A stretch of DNA of 22,004 bases from Rachicladosporium sp. CCFEE 5018. Lineage: Eukaryota; Ascomycota; Dothideomycetes; Cladosporiales; Cladosporiaceae. The stretch is taken from NCBI GenBank assembly GCA_002077045.2, contig KZ111164.1, positions 114,982 through 136,985 of the forward strand, in the 5' to 3' direction. Every line of letters begins with the position of its first letter. Positions within the stretch are counted from its first letter, which is position 1. The notes beneath the pieces are model-generated. The model saw nothing but the letters and a program-made list of their open reading frames with translations, was not told the DNA's origin and made no database searches. The translations under genes were made by a program, and so were the position numbers. Positions 17,168-22,004 of this stretch are shown in pieces.

Positions 17168-18709
17168 ATGAACGGCTCGACCACCAATGGCGCAGTCAAA
17201 CCGAATGGTGTACGACATGCGACAAACGGAACACATGCGAGACAAAAGTCGAGGGAGTCTGCGGATGATACACACATAGACGCACCACAAGTCGCGAACA
17301 CCTCAAAACGATTACCGATGCATGGCCGGAAAGAAAGCAATCCCCTTGCGCCGCCCTTCATAGTCTCCGCCCCCGGCAAAGTCATAGTCTTCGGCGAGCA
17401 CGCAGTCGTCCACGGCAAGGCCGCGATCGCAGCTGCCATATCTCTCCGCTCCTATCTCCTCGTCACGACTCTCAGCAAGTCAAAGCGCACAGTGAGCCTA
17501 AAGTTCACAGACATAGGCCTAGACCATACTTGGAACATCCCAGACCTACCATGGAAGGCATTTCAGCACCCGACGAAGAAGAAGAAGTACTACGATATGG
17601 TCACAAGTCTGGACCCAGATCTAGTCGAGGCAATGCAACCGCACATCGCAAATGTGAGCCCAGACGCGAAGCCCGAGGCGCGGAAGATACACATCGCAGC
17701 CGCAAGCTCCTTCCTCTACCTCTTCCTTTCCCTCGGCTCCGAGCTCTCACCTCCATGTATCTACGCCATGCGCTCCGCGATCCCCATAGCCGCCGGCCTC
17801 GGCAGCAGCGCGAGTATAAGCGTCTGCATGTCCGCTGCGCTGCTCATCCAATGCCGAGCTCTCTCAGGCCCACACCCAGACCAGATCTCCCACGAGGCAG
17901 AAGAGCAACTTGAACGCATCAATCGCTGGGCGTTCGTGGGCGAAATGCTCATACACGGTACCCCGAGTGGAGTGGACAATACAGTCGCCACGCACGGTAG
18001 AGCAGTGCTCTTCCAACGGAAAGACTACAGCAAACCTCCCGCCGTGAAAATCCTGCGCGAGTTCCCTGAACTCCCGCTCCTACTTGTCAACACGCGCCAA
18101 CCCAAATCCACTTCCGCCGAAGTCGCGAAGGTGGCCGCCCTGAAGCAGCGACATCCCACAGTCGCAGACGGCATTCTAGACAGCATAGACGCCATCACCC
18201 GCAGCGTACACGAGATCATCTCGGACGAGACGTTCGATCCACGGTCGGAAGAGAGTATAGCCCATCTCGGCGAGCTCTTCAGCATCAACCACGCACTTCT
18301 CACAGCTCTAGGAGTCTCGCATCCCAAACTCGAGCGGCTTCGATATCTAGTTGACGAAGCAGGAGTCGGCTGGACGAAACTCACCGGCGCCGGAGGAGGC
18401 GGGTGCGCAATCACTTTGCTCCGCCCTACGCCCTCTACTAATCACTCCACCTCATCGCAACTCAACGGCGAGGCCGCGCACGAGCCAGAAGACCCCATGC
18501 GGTTGCTTGAACAGAAACTTCAGGACGAAGGGTTCGAGCGATACGAGACGACGCTTGGTGGCGATGGTGTAGGCGTACTGTATCCGGCTATTGTTGATGA
18601 TGTGGAAATCCATCAGGAGGAGTTTTTGACTGCTGAGGGGAGGCAGGGGATTGAGGAGTTGGTGGGTGCGGGGAGGGATGGGGAAGCATGGAAGTATTGG
18701 AGACCGTGA
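17168..18709 (+). CDS. ERG12: Mevalonate kinase
   Basis: Mevalonate kinase phosphorylates mevalonate to 5-phosphomevalonate, an early step towards isopentenyl diphosphate, sterols and prenyl groups. The single-exon 513-residue protein has all GHMP-kinase motifs: SAPGKVIVFGEHAVVHGK (67-84) with Lys71, the ATP loop IAAGLGSSASISVC (207-220) with Ser214, GTPSGVDNTV (264-273) with the catalytic-base Asp270, and LTGAGGGGCAITLL (405-418). The first 60 residues are a variable, Asn/Gly- and charge-rich extension before the fold and may be dispensable. A linker of about 25 residues (419-443) follows the last glycine motif, then the C-terminal segment. The ATG at 17168 has A at -3; Met51 is a less likely start. 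It converges with POL31 across 501 bases. Confidence 0.95.
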   Translation: MNGSTTNGAVKPNGVRHATNGTHARQKSRESADDTHIDAPQVANTSKRLPMHGRKESNPLAPPFIVSAPGKVIVFGEHAVVHGKAAIAAAISLRSYLLVTTLSKSKRTVSLKFTDIGLDHTWNIPDLPWKAFQHPTKKKKYYDMVTSLDPDLVEAMQPHIANVSPDAKPEARKIHIAAASSFLYLFLSLGSELSPPCIYAMRSAIPIAAGLGSSASISVCMSAALLIQCRALSGPHPDQISHEAEEQLERINRWAFVGEMLIHGTPSGVDNTVATHGRAVLFQRKDYSKPPAVKILREFPELPLLLVNTRQPKSTSAEVAKVAALKQRHPTVADGILDSIDAITRSVHEIISDETFDPRSEESIAHLGELFSINHALLTALGVSHPKLERLRYLVDEAGVGWTKLTGAGGGGCAITLLRPTPSTNHSTSSQLNGEAAHEPEDPMRLLEQKLQDEGFERYETTLGGDGVGVLYPAIVDDVEIHQEEFLTAEGRQGIEELVGAGRDGEAWKYWRP

Positions 18710-19210
18710 TGTGGGAGTAATGGGCAGGGGTTGTAGGATCAAGCGTAGGGCGGTTTGTAATGTATGAGAGAATGGAGGGCAGCAATGCCATGATGCGGAA
18801 CGTCGTCCTGCCATACACATGCTGCGCTCTTGCCGACGTTACAGCACGGCCTCCCTTGTTGACGGCCTGCTCCATATCTAGTACGCCCACGACTGTCCCA
18901 TGTGGACGCCGCTGCCACGACCTGCGTTGGGCCGTACAACGAGCAGGAACCCGTTCGATGCAGCTTTCTGCCGGGCCCTTACTCATGATGCACGGCTTCA
19001 CCCGACTCCAGCCATGACGTGAACTTAGCTTGTGTTCACGTACCGGATGCTGCATCTGCCTCGCCCTGATCGGGTTCCAGGGAGAGACACGTAGCGCAAC
19101 GCATCATAGTGTTCGCACCACGGTAACCGTCCTGCCTCTCCGCTGCTCGAACGCTGCGATCGGTCGTGCCTCATGTTATCCTTTCACGCCTCCAGCATGT
19201 CCTTTCCCTT
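18710..19210. other. Convergent intergenic region between ERG12 and POL31
   Basis: Both flanking genes end here. Short overlapping frames exist on both strands (for example 18760-19017 plus and 18739-18939 minus), but none shows conserved motifs. I see no tRNA, repeat or mobile element. Confidence 0.5.
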
Positions 19211-20788
19211 TCACTCCTCGAAAATCTCAATCCTCACAATCTCCGGCTCCAACGTCTCCAAATCCAGCACCACAACCTCCCCCAAATCCCGAAAACTCGG
19301 CACAGCAATAACCCTACACTGCTGCCCCAGCGGCCCCTCCACGACCGTGCTTTCGAACTTCGGCTGATTGCCCACAAAGAACACATGCGGACACTCCCTC
19401 AACACAAATGCATCACCGTCCGGAAAGGGATAGCACCACAATGTGTCTGGTGCCGTTGGGGCGACGAGTCGCCAGCGGAGCATAGCCTCCATCATCGCCA
19501 GCCGCTCCTCGCCAGCGACGTACTTGTAGATATCGTCTACCGGCTGGCCGCCGGTGCCAAGGAACCTCCAGCCATGCAAATCGAATGCATATGGGTTTGT
19601 GCCGCTGTCGAAGCTGCCTGGCTCGGCTGGCGAAGATTTCGGAGGTGACTGATAAGTCCGGGAGTGTGGAAACATGGCTTGATGGATTGGTTGCTGCGGG
19701 AGAGAGATAGATGTTGGATCGTCGGCGCCTGGGAGAAGAGTCACGGGGAGGGAAGGAAGGAGCGAGGAGAGGAAGAGGTCGAGGCGGTCGGTAGGCGCGG
19801 CGTTGTAGGCGGAGCTGTCGTAGCCGTATTTCTTTGCGTGAGGGGCTTTCTTCTGGCCGTTCGTTCCGACCTCGTCGCGGGGAGGGATGGGCGAGGCGTG
19901 AGCTAGGGAGTTGCCGGCGATGATGAGGCGGGAGATAGCCGAGACAGACTCTTGGTCTTCTGACCCAGCGGACTCGCCGAGAAGATACTCAAGCAGCAAG
20001 TCCAGCGTTAGCGTATCCCCTGCATCCCCCGAGATCCCCAACCCAGACACAATCGCAACCTTTCCCCCAGCCTCCCTCTGTCCCACCTTCTGCTTGCTAG
20101 CCGCCGCCCTCCCGTCCTCTTGTTCCCACCGTACAGGCTGCCTAGGCAAATCCGGCACCCTCAAATCCAGCGCCTCGAAATCCCCGTCCGCGTTCTCAGT
20201 CCCCAGAACCGCAACAATAGCGCCAGTGACCAACAACATGCTCTCCAACGCTCCACCAACCAACCTCAACCTCCCTGACTCATCCTCCAGCATCGTCTGA
20301 TCCCCTCCAACACCCCCAGGAGTCAAGAACTTGACTCTTGGAGGCGGCGAAGCAATCCAGTGCTCCTTCCCTATATCGTCCAGAATATTTGGCTTCAGCG
20401 GCATTTCCATGTATATCGTGCCGATCACCCAGCAGAGCTCTCCCTGTCTTACATCCAGCGCGCGTTCGACTTTCCGCGCGGTCTCGGAGGCGATCTCGAA
20501 GTCTGACCAGGCTTCTGCTGCGAGGGCTTCGACTGAGGGTTTGAGCTGGGCGAGCCGCGCGAAGTACATGTCGGCGTATTGTTGCTGGTAGTGTCGGGCT
20601 TCGCCTTTGGGGAGGGTGAAGTCTGTTAGGGGGGAGTAGGAGGCGGATTTGCGGGTGAGGGAGGGGAAGGGTTCGGTGCTAGGGGGGGGTGGTGGTTAGT
20701 GGTGAGGCGGCAGGGGAAGGGGGATGGAACAGGCTTACGAGGGTCTGGAGAGGAGAGCATTGTCTCCTGCGCCGTTGGTGATCGCCAT
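19211..20788 (-). CDS. POL31: DNA polymerase delta small (B) subunit
   Basis: This is the essential second subunit of replicative polymerase delta (POLD2/Cdc1/Pol31), which links the catalytic subunit to the accessory Pol32-type subunit. Exons 20739-20788 and 19211-20678 give 505 residues; the 60-nt intron 20679-20738 has GTAAGC, a CTAAC branch site and a C8 tract before TAG. Splicing supplies the N-terminus MAITNGAGDNALLSRPS and joins it to the conserved LTDFTLPKGEARHYQQQYADMYFARL. Then come an OB-fold region (about 85-190) and the calcineurin-like but catalytically dead phosphoesterase domain: DLLLEYLLGE, SRLIIAGNSLAHA, LLPGADDPTSISLPQQP, MFPHS, and NPYAFDLHGWRFLGTGGQPVDDI. The missing metal-binding His/Asp set is normal for B subunits. 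Upstream lies an ACGCGT element suited to G1/S control. Confidence 0.95.
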
Positions 20789-21244
20789 GTTGGCAGGTGT
20801 ACTTATACAAATGGTTTACACCGACGAGATGGACTCAGTGGTGAGTGAGGTGAAGTCAGAACGCGTCGCGTGGGACGCGCCTAAATTGGCCAATGTACAC
20901 ATGTAGAAAGTCGGGTACCTAAACCCGCCTTCAATGTCATAATGAGCAACGCACTGAGGAACGCAAAGGGCATCCCCCCATATCTGAGTCCAGCGGAGGG
21001 AGTTGTGCTGCATGCGAGCCAACGCAACCGTCACGCTGTCTTGGGAGTGATGGAGGAGCGAAAGACTTCACACTGACCACAGCGATACACTTCTAATGTC
21101 TAGCAAGTACCCACCAAGAGCAAGACCGCGAGGTCACCTTCGAGATCTCTGTTAGCAACATCCTAGCGCCATCTCCTGCCAGCTGCGAGCTAGAGGATCC
21201 CAACACCATGAGCAAACACAGCGAATCATCGTCCCGATCACTAC
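20789..21244. other. POL31 promoter and 3' flank of the E2-domain gene
   Basis: Both neighbours are on the minus strand, so this 456-base gap holds the POL31 promoter plus the 3' end of the E2-domain gene. The notable content is the ACGCGT cluster at 20861-20880. Beyond about 20950 I see nothing distinctive. Confidence 0.5.
20861..20880 (-). promoter_or_regulatory. MCB-like ACGCGT cluster upstream of POL31
   Basis: A perfect MluI cell-cycle box ACGCGT (20861-20866) is followed by the related cores TCGCGT (20866-20871) and ACGCGC (20875-20880). The cluster starts 73 bases before the POL31 start codon. MBF binds ACGCGT in promoters of DNA-replication genes in yeasts, so the position and gene type fit. 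Use in this organism is inferred. Confidence 0.55.
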
Positions 21245-22004
21245 CTAATCCTCCATCTCATCATCGTCCTCATCGTCCTCGTCATTCTCGCTGTACCCTG
21301 GCCCAGTCCTATCCTCATCCTCTAACCCATTGCCTTCGCTATCGCCCTCCCACTCGACTCCGTCGAGGATCTCGTCCTTCCACGCCTCGCGGGACTGCCT
21401 AGTATATTTGCGGACATGCACGCGCACCTCGTCAGCATACTCAACTTGATCGTGGTGGTAGCCGAGCGTAGTGGAGGTCTTGATGGGATCTGACAGCTCA
21501 GCCTGGAACAGCAAACCGTCGAGCAGGCGCGACATGCTAGTGTCGCTCGTCCAGTTGCGATCGAGGATGGAGTGACAGATGCGGCCGTGCAGGTTGACGT
21601 TGACATGCTTAATGCGGGTGATGAAGCGTGCCTTCGGTGCAAAGGCGGGATAGCGCTCCTCGAAGTCAACATACAGCAGGAAGTTGCCTCCAGCGTATGG
21701 TGTGTCGTCCGGCCCAGACATGACAACCTTCCAGAAGCTAATGTCGCTTTCACTGACATACACGTCATAGGTGGTCGAGCTACCGTTAGACACGAGCTGC
21801 CTCATCTCGTTCAGCAGGCGATTAATTCTCATATTCGAGCGAGCTCCTGCAGCACCGGCAGCAGGTCTGCCAGGCAGCTGGGTCGCTGCAGACAGCGGGA
21901 TGAAGCTGTCGTTGACGTTTGGGTGAGCTTTGCGCTCGGGGAAGCGAGTATCAGACACCTCCGTGTATGTTGTATTCCACATTCTGCGTCTGAACTGGCT
22001 GCCG
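21245..22004 (-). CDS. E2 ubiquitin-conjugating (UBC) domain protein, C-terminal part (partial)
   Basis: The frame is open to the right window edge (preceding residues GSQFRRR), so the start is missing; 252 residues are visible. The ATG at 21980-21982 is probably internal. Counting from that Met, residues about 55-175 form a UBC domain: SGPDDTPYAGGNFLL (89-103), ERYPAFAPKARFIT (109-122), then HVNVNLHGRICHSIL (126-140) with the expected catalytic Cys136 and a Trp at 144. The usual HPN triad reads HVN, keeping the functional Asn. The protein ends in a very acidic tail (about 210-245). A plain E2 would start close to the domain, and here an extra Arg-rich, Ala/Gly-rich segment precedes it. That suggests a larger multidomain protein, possibly of the fungal type with U-box, vWA and Hint-like modules ahead of a UBC domain; this last point is only a guess. 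Confidence 0.8.
   Translation of the reverse strand, partial: GSQFRRRMWNTTYTEVSDTRFPERKAHPNVNDSFIPLSAATQLPGRPAAGAAGARSNMRINRLLNEMRQLVSNGSSTTYDVYVSESDISFWKVVMSGPDDTPYAGGNFLLYVDFEERYPAFAPKARFITRIKHVNVNLHGRICHSILDRNWTSDTSMSRLLDGLLFQAELSDPIKTSTTLGYHHDQVEYADEVRVHVRKYTRQSREAWKDEILDGVEWEGDSEGNGLEDEDRTGPGYSENDEDDEDDDEMED

Noticed and set aside
1..22004. A secondary-metabolite cluster, mobile element or novel defence-type system
   Set aside because: All confidently called genes are recognisable core eukaryotic families with normal lengths and spacing; no transposase, reverse transcriptase, terminal repeats or clustered accessory genes are visible.

Overview
The window looks like ordinary chromosomal DNA of a filamentous ascomycete (Pezizomycotina; I lean to Dothideomycetes, which is inference). 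The reasons are the gene content, short introns of 48-75 nt with GT...AG ends and CTAAC/CTGAC-type branch sites, gene spacing of a few hundred bases, and genes mixed on both strands. I see no rRNA or tRNA genes, no transposon, no CRISPR array and no secondary-metabolite core gene.

Layout from left to right: the 3' end of the mitochondrial presequence protease CYM1 (+); lumazine synthase RIB4 (-); an INSIG-family sterol-sensing membrane protein (-); the ribosome-biogenesis WD protein YTM1 (+, two exons); the farnesyl/geranylgeranyl-transferase alpha subunit RAM2 (+); a catabolic L-serine/threonine dehydratase (-, two exons); a TPS3/TSL1-type trehalose synthase complex subunit (-); a PHO80/preg-type cyclin (-, two exons); proteasome subunit beta-1 PRE3 (-, five exons); a BEM46-type alpha/beta hydrolase (+, three exons); mevalonate kinase ERG12 (+); DNA polymerase delta small subunit POL31 (-, two exons); and the C-terminal part of a protein with an E2 ubiquitin-conjugating domain (-, cut by the window edge).

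Most genes are housekeeping and not functionally linked. Three touch isoprenoid/sterol metabolism: INSIG, RAM2 and ERG12. They lie within about 17 kb but are separated by unrelated genes, so I treat this as a curiosity and not a cluster. Several genes needed splicing to recover the full protein. The most notable is PRE3, whose catalytic threonine sits in a 15-nt microexon. Promoter signals I could see include an MCB-like ACGCGT close to POL31, paired GATA sites plus a repeated TAGGGTAA motif upstream of the serine dehydratase, a tight pair of CCCCT stress elements far upstream of TPS3, and CACGTG boxes. I found no convincing undescribed multi-gene system. The findings are unusual details of otherwise recognisable genes.
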